A stretch of DNA of 64,000 bases, taken from contig JBEKGJ010000001.1 in NCBI GenBank assembly GCA_050012855.1, positions 124,001 to 188,000 on the forward strand, read 5' to 3'. This stretch comes from JAJXZJ01 sp050012855. GTDB taxonomy: Bacteria > Verrucomicrobiota > Verrucomicrobiia > Limisphaerales > J093. The translations under genes and the position numbers were made by a program. Positions 48,684-58,170 of this stretch are shown one piece after another (position 1 is the first letter of the stretch; each line of letters opens with the position of its first letter). Under the pieces are notes generated by a model, which was not told the origin of the DNA, did not search any database, and saw nothing but the letters and a program-made list of their open reading frames with translations.

Positions 48684-50507
48684 TCAGTAAATCCGGCGGA
48701 GATGCGACGGGAGGATATTCAGCTCGGAGCGGTACTTCGCCACCGTTCGGCGGGCGATCATGATGCCGCGCATGTTGAACTGCCGGACGATATCCTCGTC
48801 GGACAGCGGTTTGAGGCGGTCCTCGCCGGCGACCAGTTCCGCGAGCAGTTGCTTGACACTTTCGTTGGACATGCCGCCGCCATCGGTGGTCGGAATGCCC
48901 GAGGTGAAGAAATACCGGAGTTCGAAGACGCCCTGCGGCGTCTCGACATACTTGCCGGAGACGGCGCGACTGATGGTCGTCTCATGGACGCCGACCACCT
49001 GGGCGATCTGGGCCATCGTCATCGGCCGAAGGTGGGACGGACCGTGTTCGAGGAAGTCACGCTGCCGTTGGATGATCTCGCGCGCGATTTTCAACAGCGT
49101 TTCCTGGCGCTGCTGCATGCTTTTGATGAGGAACTTGCCGGCGCGGATTTTTTCGCGAATGTAATCCTGGACCTCGGGCGCGCTGTTCGGCTGGGCCATT
49201 AGGTCCTTGTAAGTGTTGCTGATCCTCAGGTGGGGAATGCCCTCGTTGTTGGTGGTTACCGTGTAGTCGTCGCCCGCTGGGTTCTTCGCCAATTCCAGTG
49301 GGTAGGCGTCCTCGAAGAGCATCCGATTGAGGCGCAGGAGACCGTCGCCTTGTGGGTTCTTCGCAAGGAGGTCCTGCGTTTCGGCGCGCAAGGCGACCCC
49401 GGCAAAGCGCTGAGTGTCAAAGATAAATGAGCCGCGAATGGCGCGATTCAGATCTTTCACTAGAGCTGATTTTAGCGCCGCTTCATCGGAGCTTGGCCCT
49501 TCGTAGTTCTTCAGCGCTGCTTGTGTCGGAGCGGACATTGCACCCGCGAGCCATTCGTCAACCGATCTTCGCGGCGTTTTCGACTTCTTTGGTGGCGTTT
49601 TCAACTTATTAGCAAGCGATGGAAGGTCCCTAAGATCATCCTCTGAAAACGTCAAGGGACGGCCCACCTTGCGGATGAAGATTTCCGGATAGACATAGTG
49701 GTTGCTGTCGGCCTCGTAATCGCGACCGGGGCGCGGCTCAAGGTGGCTGATCCGGTGCGCCGCCTCCTGGACTTCGGCCACGGAGCAGTCCAGGGCGCGG
49801 GCGATCTCCGGAAACCGGTGGCGGGCCAACTGGTCTATGTGGTCGCTGACGATCCGGTATTCGAGCGAATCCCGCCGGTTGACGCGCTCCAGTTGGAGCC
49901 GCAGGCATTCGCGCAAATCCCGGGCGCCGACGCCGGGCGGATCGAACCGCTGGATGACCGTCAGCACTTCGCCCACCTGGCCGGGCGGGAAATTCGTGGC
50001 AAACGCCAGCTCCTCCACGCCAGCCTGCAAATAGCCCCGCTCATCAATGTTGCCCACGATCATCTCGGCGACGGGCCGCCGCTCCGGCGGTATTTCCGAG
50101 AGCCGCACCTGTTCCAGCAAATGCTCCTGCAGGGAGGTGCCGGCGGCGAGTGAATCGAACATGAACTGCCGGCGCTCGTCCTCCTCCTCGCTCGTGCGCA
50201 AGGGCGTGTTGGCCTGGCTGTAATAGTCCCGCCAGTCCTGGTCCACCTGCGCCAGCCGGTCGAACTCCGCATGGAAGTCGTCCACCGGTGTGTTGCTTTG
50301 TTCGGTGGCGGGGTCGGACTTCACATCGATTTGCGCCGCTTCGTTCTCGGGCACCTCCTCGAGCACCGGGTTCTGCTGCAGTTCCTGCTCGACCAGGGCC
50401 TTCAACTCAAGGATGGGCGCCTGCAGCAGCGCCAGCGACTGCTGGAGCTGCGGCGCCAACACCTGCTGCAACGCCAGGCGTTGCGAGAGTTGCATCCCCT
50501 GCGACAT
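48684..50507 (-). CDS. rpoN: RNA polymerase sigma-54 factor with large insert
   Basis: Alternative sigma factor needing AAA+ activators, recognising -24/-12 promoters. The N-terminal region I (GMQLSQRLALQQVLAPQLQQSL, activator contact) is intact, then an acidic region II, the core-binding domain, an HTH (MTMAQIAQVVGVHETTISRAVSGKY) and the RpoN box ARRTVAKYR. The product has 607 residues against about 480 for the family, because residues about 282-414 (49266-49664) are an insertion between RKVG and DDYTV that continues the conserved GIPHLRIS block. Reading frame is preserved, so the protein is probably still made. Confidence 0.93.
   Translation of the reverse strand: MSQGMQLSQRLALQQVLAPQLQQSLALLQAPILELKALVEQELQQNPVLEEVPENEAAQIDVKSDPATEQSNTPVDDFHAEFDRLAQVDQDWRDYYSQANTPLRTSEEEDERRQFMFDSLAAGTSLQEHLLEQVRLSEIPPERRPVAEMIVGNIDERGYLQAGVEELAFATNFPPGQVGEVLTVIQRFDPPGVGARDLRECLRLQLERVNRRDSLEYRIVSDHIDQLARHRFPEIARALDCSVAEVQEAAHRISHLEPRPGRDYEADSNHYVYPEIFIRKVGRPLTFSEDDLRDLPSLANKLKTPPKKSKTPRRSVDEWLAGAMSAPTQAALKNYEGPSSDEAALKSALVKDLNRAIRGSFIFDTQRFAGVALRAETQDLLAKNPQGDGLLRLNRMLFEDAYPLELAKNPAGDDYTVTTNNEGIPHLRISNTYKDLMAQPNSAPEVQDYIREKIRAGKFLIKSMQQRQETLLKIAREIIQRQRDFLEHGPSHLRPMTMAQIAQVVGVHETTISRAVSGKYVETPQGVFELRYFFTSGIPTTDGGGMSNESVKQLLAELVAGEDRLKPLSDEDIVRQFNMRGIMIARRTVAKYRSELNILPSHLRRIY
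49266..49664 (-). other. In-frame insertion element within rpoN
   Basis: About 133 codons that break the core-binding domain of sigma-54. The encoded piece has a basic head (KLKTPPKKSKTPRRSVDEWL) and a helical second half (ETQDLLAKNPQGDGLLRLNR, then EDAYPLELAKN). A hand count of 49441-49620 gives 95 G/C in 180 (53%), against 39 of 60 (65%) at 49861-49920. No intein splice residues (Cys/Ser first, His-Asn last) are present. It looks like a mobile coding module; boundaries are estimated from where family similarity stops and resumes. Confidence 0.7.
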
Positions 50508-50687
50508 TCACGGGCATGATAAGCCGACCAAGGCGCGGCTCAAGCATGAAGCATTTTTTTTGCCGACTTTCGATCACCCCCCGGAGCCCGGCTTCTCCCG
50601 AAAGCACCCGACCCGCCGCCGTTTTAACCGGAAACAGGGCCGGATTTGTGCTGGCCGCTCCCGGCCGGCGCCGCTACCCTCCGGGCC

Positions 50688-51908
50688 ATGAAACTCCGGT
50701 TTCCGCTCCCGCGTTGGCCTGGTGTCCAGGTAATCGCCCTTCTCGCCCTGACCGTCCTCGGAGCGGACCGGCTTGCGGCCGGCAGCCCGGCGACGCCCGA
50801 CGTGACCGTCCCTGCCCGGATGCAACGTTTTGTGGACGAAGGCGCGATCTCCGGCGCGGTGACGTTGGTGGCGCGACACGACCGGGTGCTGGCGCTCGCG
50901 GCCGTCGGGGTGTCCGATCTGGCCACGCAGCGGCCGATGCGGAAGGACGATCTCTTCTGGATCGCTTCGATGACCAAGCCCATGACCGCCGTGGCCGTCA
51001 TGATGCTGGCGGACGAGGGCAGGTTGTCGGTGGACGACCCCGTGGAAAAGCACCTGCCCGAATTTCACAACCCGTGGCTGAAGGTCACCGGGTCGGAAAC
51101 CGGGATGACGCTGAAGCGGCCGGCGCGACCGATCACCGTGCATGATCTGGTGACGCACACCTCGGGCATCGGCGACGTGCCGGCACCACGGCCGGACGCC
51201 TCGCTGGCGGAGTTGGTGATGGCCTGCGCCCAGCAACCGCTCCGTTTCGAGCCCGGTACGCGCTGGGAATACGCCAACGCCGGCATCAACACGCTGGGCC
51301 GGATCGTGGAGGTGGTTTCGGGCGAGCCGTTCGCCGCCTTCCTCCAGCACCGTCTGCTCACTCCGTTGCACATGCGGGACACCACGTTTTGGCCCACGCC
51401 CGCCCAAGTCCGGCGGCTGGCCCAGGCCTACAAGCCGCGCAACGGCGGCGGCCTGGAGCGCACCGACATCTACTTCATCCAGGGAAGTCTGAGTTCACGC
51501 CGACGAACCGCCTTTCCCGCGGGGGGCCTTTTCTCCACGGCGTCGGACGTCGCTCAGTTCTACCAGATGATGTTGAACCGCGGCGTTGGGCATGGGCATC
51601 GGTTGCTGTCGGAGCAAGGCGTTGCCGAAATGACCCGAACGCAGACGGGCGACATCAAGACGGGTTTCGTGGAAGGCATGAGCTGGGGCCTCGGTTTCCA
51701 GGTCGTGAAAGCGCCCCAAGGCGTCACGGCGATGCTCTCGTCCGGCACTTTCGGTCACGGTGGCGCTTATGGAACGCAAAGCTGGGCCGATCCGGCGAAG
51801 GACCTGGTGCTGGTGATGATGATCCAGCGGGCCGGGCTGCCCAATGGCGACGCATCCGACATGCGTCGGGCGTTTCAGGAGACGGCGGTGGAGGCATGGG
51901 GCCGTTAG
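50688..51908 (+). CDS. Secreted beta-lactamase-fold serine hydrolase
   Basis: Class C beta-lactamase/D-aminopeptidase-like hydrolase with a signal peptide (PGVQVIALLALTVLGADRLAAG). Catalytic motifs: SxxK in WIASMTKPMT (S94, K97), YxN in WEYANAG (Y195, N197) and the third box HGG in TFGHGGAYG. 406 residues from the ATG at 50688; the upstream continuation of the frame lies in the rpoN promoter region. Such proteins are usually esterases or peptidases acting on cell-wall or small-molecule substrates. It is divergent from rpoN. Confidence 0.88.
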   Translation: MKLRFPLPRWPGVQVIALLALTVLGADRLAAGSPATPDVTVPARMQRFVDEGAISGAVTLVARHDRVLALAAVGVSDLATQRPMRKDDLFWIASMTKPMTAVAVMMLADEGRLSVDDPVEKHLPEFHNPWLKVTGSETGMTLKRPARPITVHDLVTHTSGIGDVPAPRPDASLAELVMACAQQPLRFEPGTRWEYANAGINTLGRIVEVVSGEPFAAFLQHRLLTPLHMRDTTFWPTPAQVRRLAQAYKPRNGGGLERTDIYFIQGSLSSRRRTAFPAGGLFSTASDVAQFYQMMLNRGVGHGHRLLSEQGVAEMTRTQTGDIKTGFVEGMSWGLGFQVVKAPQGVTAMLSSGTFGHGGAYGTQSWADPAKDLVLVMMIQRAGLPNGDASDMRRAFQETAVEAWGR

Positions 51909-51932
51909 GCGACGGTCGCGCCACCGCCCGGC

Positions 51933-52048
51933 AGTGTCCTGATTTGCCGTTTCCAGGAGCGCGGCTGTGCGCGAAGCGTCAGCCGCAGCAGGTGGAAAAC
52001 GCTGCGGCTGGTCTCCGACACAGCCGCGCTCCGTCCAAATCAAGACAC
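51933..52048. repeat. Complex inverted-repeat element (cruciform-like)
   Basis: Three nested pairs of arms occupy the space between two genes: an outer pair 51935-51946 with 52036-52047 (one mismatch), a middle pair 51956-51969 with 52019-52032 (14 bases, perfect) and an inner pair 51981-51989 with 52001-52009 (9 bases, perfect). No coding frame runs through it with protein-like content. It resembles a MITE or large REP unit; an outer-arm fragment (AGTGTCCTGAT) recurs at 58073-58083. Confidence 0.7.
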
Positions 52049-52107
52049 ACTACCCCCGCCCGTCGTAGCTTTACTTCCGCCGGTTTGTGCCTCACTTTGG
52101 GGCCGCT

Positions 52108-53157
52108 ATGACACCATGCCATTGCCGACGGACGGCGGTTCTGCTGACGCTGGTCGCGGTCTTGCTGCGGCCCAGCGGGGCAACGGCGGACGCACCCGCG
52201 GTGCTGCCGGAAGTCTTCCGCCTGCTGCAATCGAATCTGGCCGGGGTTTCCGCGGCGGAATTGGACGCCGCCGCCGTGCGCGGACTGGTCCAACAATTCG
52301 CGCCGCGGGTGGCGTTGGTAACCAATCCGCCTGCGGGCGGAGCCGCCGACGACGTCACCGAGGTCATCACCCGAACCAATTGCTTCGAGAACGCCTTCGG
52401 CTACCTGCGAATCGCCCGGATCGAGCCCGGGCTGGCCCGGGCCTTGGGTGAGGCACTGACCGGACTGTCCACCAACCGACTTGGAGGGCTGGTGCTGGAC
52501 CTGCGTTATGCCGGCGGCTGGGATTACGCCGAGGTGGCGCGGGCGGCGGACTGGTTTCTCGCGGACGAGCGCCCGCTCGTGGACTGGGGGGCGGGCGCAC
52601 AAAAGTCCACCGCCAGGACCAACGCCTTCACCCAGCCCGTGGTCGTGCTGGTAAACGGGCGCACAGCGGGCGCCGCGGAAGCACTCGCGGCGACCTTGCG
52701 CGAAACCCGCGCCGGCCTGCTCATCGGGACCCGCACGGCGGGGGAGGCGAGCGTTTTCAAGGAGTTCCCGCTGAGCAACGGGGAGCGCCTCCGGGTCGCC
52801 ACGGTGCCGATCCGGGTGGGCGACGCCCAGCCGGTGCCTGTGGCGGGCCTGCGACCCGACATCCAGGTGACCATTCCGCCCGACGAGGAGTGGGAGTTTT
52901 TTACGAATGCGTACCGGGCGGTTCGCAACCCCGCGGCCACGGGTTCTCCGCTGAACCTCCCGGGCTTCACCAACCGGCCGTCGAACGAGGCGGAACTGGT
53001 GCGGCTCCACCGCGAAGGATTGGACCCGGACGATGACCCGCCCGTGACCAGTCCCAAACCACCCCTGCCGAAACGCCCCGTCGTGACCGATCCGCCCCTG
53101 GCGCGGGCCCTGGACTTGTTGAAGGCGCTGGCGGTGGTCCGGCATGACCGGCCATGA
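52108..53157 (+). CDS. S41-family protease homologue lacking catalytic residues
   Basis: Exported protein (signal peptide TAVLLTLVAVLLRPSGATA) related to C-terminal processing proteases. The core is recognisable (GLVLDLRYAGGWDYAE, VVVLVNGRTAGAAEALAATL, GTRTAGEASVFKEFPLSNG), but where active enzymes read T-A-S-A-S-E and F-G-K-G-S-V-Q this one has TAGAAE and AGEASVF, so neither serine nor lysine of the dyad is present. No PDZ domain is visible. A GTG at 52087 is a possible earlier start. Likely a binding or scaffold protein; 349 residues ending in a proline-rich tail. Confidence 0.75.
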   Translation: MTPCHCRRTAVLLTLVAVLLRPSGATADAPAVLPEVFRLLQSNLAGVSAAELDAAAVRGLVQQFAPRVALVTNPPAGGAADDVTEVITRTNCFENAFGYLRIARIEPGLARALGEALTGLSTNRLGGLVLDLRYAGGWDYAEVARAADWFLADERPLVDWGAGAQKSTARTNAFTQPVVVLVNGRTAGAAEALAATLRETRAGLLIGTRTAGEASVFKEFPLSNGERLRVATVPIRVGDAQPVPVAGLRPDIQVTIPPDEEWEFFTNAYRAVRNPAATGSPLNLPGFTNRPSNEAELVRLHREGLDPDDDPPVTSPKPPLPKRPVVTDPPLARALDLLKALAVVRHDRP

Positions 53158-53223
53158 TTTCGTGTCATGCTTTCGCGTTGACGACCGGCCGGAGCAACCG
53201 CACCTTGAGCTTTTCGTGCAGGA

Positions 53224-55395
53224 ATGAAGACCATCCTGTTTGTTTGCACCGGCAATATTTGTCGCAGCCCGATGGCCGAGGGGCTGTTTCGCCACCTGAC
53301 GCGGGATCGGACCACGGACTACGCGGTGGTGTCCGCCGGCGTGGGCGCGATCGCCGGCCAGCCGCCCAGTGAGAACGCCGTCCGGGCGCTGCGGGAACGG
53401 GGCATTGACATCGCCGGCCAGCGCAGCCGGCCCCTGTCGGCGGACCTCGTGGAGCGGGCCGATTACATTCTTGGCATGACCCATGGCCATCTGGACACGA
53501 TCGGCGCGGTGTTTCCGCAGGCCATGGAGAAGACCTTCCTGTTGCGGGAATTCGACGACACGCTGGATGAATTTGAAAAGGACATTCCGGACCCGATCGG
53601 CGAAGGGCTTGAGGTTTACCGGAATTGTCGGGACCATATCGAACAAGGCATTTTGACCATGTTGCCATTTCTTGACGAGCAGACGAAGTCCGCCCGCAAC
53701 GCCACCACTCCCACCGCCCTCACGGTGGCGCTGGGTGCCGACCACGCCGGGTTCACGCTGAAGGAGGATCTGAAAGGCTATCTCGCGGGACGCGGCGTCA
53801 CCGTGCAGGATCTTGGCAGCCAGTCGGAGATTTCGTCGGACTACCCCGATTTCGGGAGCGCCGTGGCCCACGCCGTGGCGGATCAGCAGGCCCGGTTTGG
53901 CGTGCTGGTCTGCTCGACCGGCATCGGGATGAGCATTGCCGCGAACAAGGTGGCCGGCGTGCGCGCCGCCCTCGCTTGGAACGAGGAAACCGCGACGCTC
54001 GGGCGCAGCCACAACGACGCCAACGTGCTGTGCCTCGGCGCCAAGTTCGTCGGCGGGGAGCTCGCCCAACGGATCGTGGACACCTTTCTGGCCACGCCAT
54101 TTGAAGGCGGCCGCCATGAGCGGCGCGTGTTGAAGCTCGAACCGCGTCCGGCGGCGGCGGGGCTGCGCCTCGCGGCGGTGGACCGCGAGGTGGCGGGCAT
54201 GATTGCCCGCGAACGCCATCGCCAGCAGACCAACATCGAGCTGATCGCCAGCGAGAATTTCACGAGCCCGGCGGTCATGGAGGCCCAGGGGTCTGTGTTG
54301 ACCAACAAGTACGCCGAAGGCTACCCGCGCAAACGCTGGTACGGCGGCTGCGAATTCGTGGACACCGTCGAGCAACTGGCCATTGACCGGGCCAAACAGC
54401 TCTTCGGCGCCGAGCACGCCAACGTCCAGCCCCACTCCGGCAGCCAGGCAAACATGGCGGTGTACTTCGCGATGTTGCAGCCCGGTGACAAGCTGCTGAC
54501 AATGGACCTCACCCACGGCGGCCACCTGACGCACGGCAACAAGGCCAATTTCTCCGGCCATTTCTTCGAGGTCGTGCATTACGGCGTGCGGAAGGATGAC
54601 GAGCGGATTGATTACGACCAGGTCGCCGCCCTCGCCCGCGAGCACCGGCCCAAGATGATCACGGTCGGGGCGAGCGCCTATCCCCGGCTCATTGATTTCG
54701 CGCGCCTGGCGGCGATTGCAAACGAGGCCGGCGCCCTCCTGCTGGCGGACATCGCCCACATCGCGGGCCTGGTGGCAACCGGGCTGCACCCCAATCCGGT
54801 GGGTCTGGCGGATTTCGTGACGACCACCACGCACAAGACCCTGCGCGGTCCGCGCGGCGGTTTGATTCTGTGCGCCGAGAAGTACGCCAAGGCAATTGAT
54901 TCGCAGGTGTTCCCCGGCATTCAGGGCGGCCCGCTGGAGCATGTCATCGCCGCCAAGGCGGTGTGCTTCCACGAAGCGCTGCAGCCGGGATTCAAACTCT
55001 ACCAGGAACAGATCCTCAAAAACGCCCAGGCCCTCGCCCAGGGCATGAAAAACAATGGCTTCCGGCTGGTCAGCGGCGGCACCGACAACCATCTCATGCT
55101 GGTGGATGTCGGGGCGCGCGGCCTCACCGGCAAGGACTGCCAGAACGCGCTCGACCTCGCCGGCGTCACCGTCAACAAGAACACCATTCCCTTCGAAACC
55201 CGCTCGCCCTTCCAGGCCAGCGGCATCCGCCTTGGCACCCCCGCCGTGACCACCCGCGGGATGAAGGAAGGTGAGATGGCGGCCATCGCTGACATGATCA
55301 GCGAGGTGGTGCTCGACATCAAAAACCTTGACGCCGCGCGCCGGGTGCGCGACCGTGTCCACGAGTTGACTGCGAAATTCCCCTTGCCCTATTAG
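53224..55395 (+). CDS. Fusion: LMW phosphatase, ribose-5-P isomerase B, serine hydroxymethyltransferase
   Basis: One 723-codon frame carries three enzymes. Residues 1-155 are a low-molecular-weight tyrosine phosphatase (VCTGNICRSPMAEG with C8 and R14; aspartate in IPDP, D123). Residues 166-310 are RpiB (GADHAGFTLKEDL, VCSTGIGMSIAANKVAG with C230, HNDANVLCLGAKFV). Residues 315-723 are GlyA (ELIASENFTSPAVMEAQGS, PLP lysine K538 in TTTTHKTLRGPRGG, NTIPFETRSPFQASGIRLG). All key residues look intact and no stop or frameshift separates the parts. GlyA makes glycine and methylene-THF from serine; RpiB interconverts ribose 5-P and ribulose 5-P. Confidence 0.92.
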   Translation: MKTILFVCTGNICRSPMAEGLFRHLTRDRTTDYAVVSAGVGAIAGQPPSENAVRALRERGIDIAGQRSRPLSADLVERADYILGMTHGHLDTIGAVFPQAMEKTFLLREFDDTLDEFEKDIPDPIGEGLEVYRNCRDHIEQGILTMLPFLDEQTKSARNATTPTALTVALGADHAGFTLKEDLKGYLAGRGVTVQDLGSQSEISSDYPDFGSAVAHAVADQQARFGVLVCSTGIGMSIAANKVAGVRAALAWNEETATLGRSHNDANVLCLGAKFVGGELAQRIVDTFLATPFEGGRHERRVLKLEPRPAAAGLRLAAVDREVAGMIARERHRQQTNIELIASENFTSPAVMEAQGSVLTNKYAEGYPRKRWYGGCEFVDTVEQLAIDRAKQLFGAEHANVQPHSGSQANMAVYFAMLQPGDKLLTMDLTHGGHLTHGNKANFSGHFFEVVHYGVRKDDERIDYDQVAALAREHRPKMITVGASAYPRLIDFARLAAIANEAGALLLADIAHIAGLVATGLHPNPVGLADFVTTTTHKTLRGPRGGLILCAEKYAKAIDSQVFPGIQGGPLEHVIAAKAVCFHEALQPGFKLYQEQILKNAQALAQGMKNNGFRLVSGGTDNHLMLVDVGARGLTGKDCQNALDLAGVTVNKNTIPFETRSPFQASGIRLGTPAVTTRGMKEGEMAAIADMISEVVLDIKNLDAARRVRDRVHELTAKFPLPY

Positions 55396-55535
55396 GCGAG
55401 ACGGACCATTCTCCGGCATCCAGAAACTCCGGTTGGGCCATCCAACAGGGGCACGTGTGTTGATTTTACACTGGCAGACGGAGGGCCGGATGGGGGGCCG
55501 CCGACTGCACAAACGCTGACACCCATTTTCCCTAT

Positions 55536-57044
<1,509 letters not shown>

Positions 57045-57048
57045 CGCC

Positions 57049-57079
57049 TGGCGACAGCGGCAAGCCGTCGCGGTCGCCA
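57049..57079. terminator. Possible hairpin between convergent rho and ThuA genes
   Basis: Arms 57049-57060 and 57068-57079 pair at 10 of 12 positions with a seven-base loop, five bases after the rho stop. There is no T-run on either side, so it would not act as a standard intrinsic terminator; it may stabilise 3' ends of both converging transcripts. Confidence 0.4.
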
Positions 57080-57088
57080 ACCCCGCCG

Positions 57089-58024
57089 TCAGGGCGTCGT
57101 GGATGCCGTCGGCACCTCCAGGTCGCCCAGCGTGAACTGGAGACCGTCGAGCAGGTGCCGCAGCATGGCCGGGTTCCAGAACTCCTCGGCATTGTGGCCC
57201 AGCGCCGTGTAGAACACGCGTCCCGCGCCCACCGTCCGCACCCAGCACAGGCCGAAATCGTGGTCGCTCCGGAGGCGCGGCTTGTTCAGGTCCATCCGGG
57301 CGGTGTCCATGCTGAACAGGACGCGGTTGATCCGGCGCGAATAGGGCTCCTTGAACTGATAGCCCTCGTCAATGATCTCGAAGCCCTTTCCGCCAAAGGC
57401 CGCCATCAAGGGATGATTCGCCTCGTCCAGTTTCACCGCGATTTTCTCGAAGGCGTTCCACGGATGGCTCTCAAACGCCCCGCCCAGCGCGGCGGCGAAT
57501 TCCGGTGACCGGTCGAAGAGGGCCGAGGCTCCATGAATGGCGGCCAGCCCCTTGCCGCCCCGCAGCCAGGCAAAGAAGTTGGCCTTCAGCCGGTCGTCGT
57601 TCTTCCGGGCCGCGGCCTGCTGCTCCGGCGAGAGCTTGTCGAGATCGTCCGGCAGGAACAACTCGCCCAGCGCGCTGACAAAACAGACCCCGTCAAATGT
57701 TCGCAGCCGCTCCGGCTCGAACAGCGCGATGTCGTCGCTGATCGTGGCCGCAAAGGCGCCCGTCTTCTCGCCCATCATCTGGATCGCCCGGGCGCCATAA
57801 GGGATGGACGTGTGGTAATAGCCTTTGCACAGGGTGAACACCAGCAGTCGTCGCGACTGCCGCGGCGCCACCGTCGCGCGCGCCGGACCGGCGGAGGCGA
57901 GTTTGCGGAGTTCTTCGTCGGTGGGCTGCGGCCGGTCGGCTCCGTTCAACCGCGCCGGGCCGGCGAGCAACACGCCCGCCAGCACCAGGCCAAAGGGGGT
58001 GAGCCACTGTTGGGGGAACTGCAT
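57089..58024 (-). CDS. Secreted ThuA-like domain protein
   Basis: 311-residue exported protein (signal peptide FGLVLAGVLLAGPARLNG) with a class I glutamine amidotransferase-like ThuA fold: LLVFTLCKGYYHTSIPYGARAI, FDGVCFVSALGEL, FFAWLRGGKGLAAIHGAS, NAFEKIAVKLDEANHPLMAAF and the terminal GRVFYTALGHNAEEFWNPAM. ThuA domains are linked to trehalose and other sugar metabolism and are abundant in Verrucomicrobia and Planctomycetes. Catalytic activity has not been established for most of them. Confidence 0.85.
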   Translation of the reverse strand: MQFPQQWLTPFGLVLAGVLLAGPARLNGADRPQPTDEELRKLASAGPARATVAPRQSRRLLVFTLCKGYYHTSIPYGARAIQMMGEKTGAFAATISDDIALFEPERLRTFDGVCFVSALGELFLPDDLDKLSPEQQAAARKNDDRLKANFFAWLRGGKGLAAIHGASALFDRSPEFAAALGGAFESHPWNAFEKIAVKLDEANHPLMAAFGGKGFEIIDEGYQFKEPYSRRINRVLFSMDTARMDLNKPRLRSDHDFGLCWVRTVGAGRVFYTALGHNAEEFWNPAMLRHLLDGLQFTLGDLEVPTASTTP

Positions 58025-58120
58025 GGCGGCAGCGTAGCCGATCCGGTCCGGAAAGGAAGTCGGAAATCAGGTAGTGTCCTGATCTCGGTGGGGCGTCCTC
58101 GCGAGCCGGGACACGAATCC

Positions 58121-58154
58121 GAAGCTCGAAACTCGAAACTTGAAACTCGCAACT
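58121..58154. repeat. Short tandem GAAACTC-type repeat
   Basis: Four to five imperfect heptamers (GAAACTC, GAAGCTC, GAAACTT) run between the ThuA gene and the CoA-transferase gene. Such tracts are simple-sequence spacers; no coding or structural function is apparent. Confidence 0.6.
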
Positions 58155-58170
58155 CCCCGGTGGGGCGGCG

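Noticed and set aside
49266..49664. Intein in rpoN
   Set aside because: No Cys/Ser at the first position, no terminal His-Asn, and no homing endonuclease or Hint motifs; the length is also too short for most inteins.
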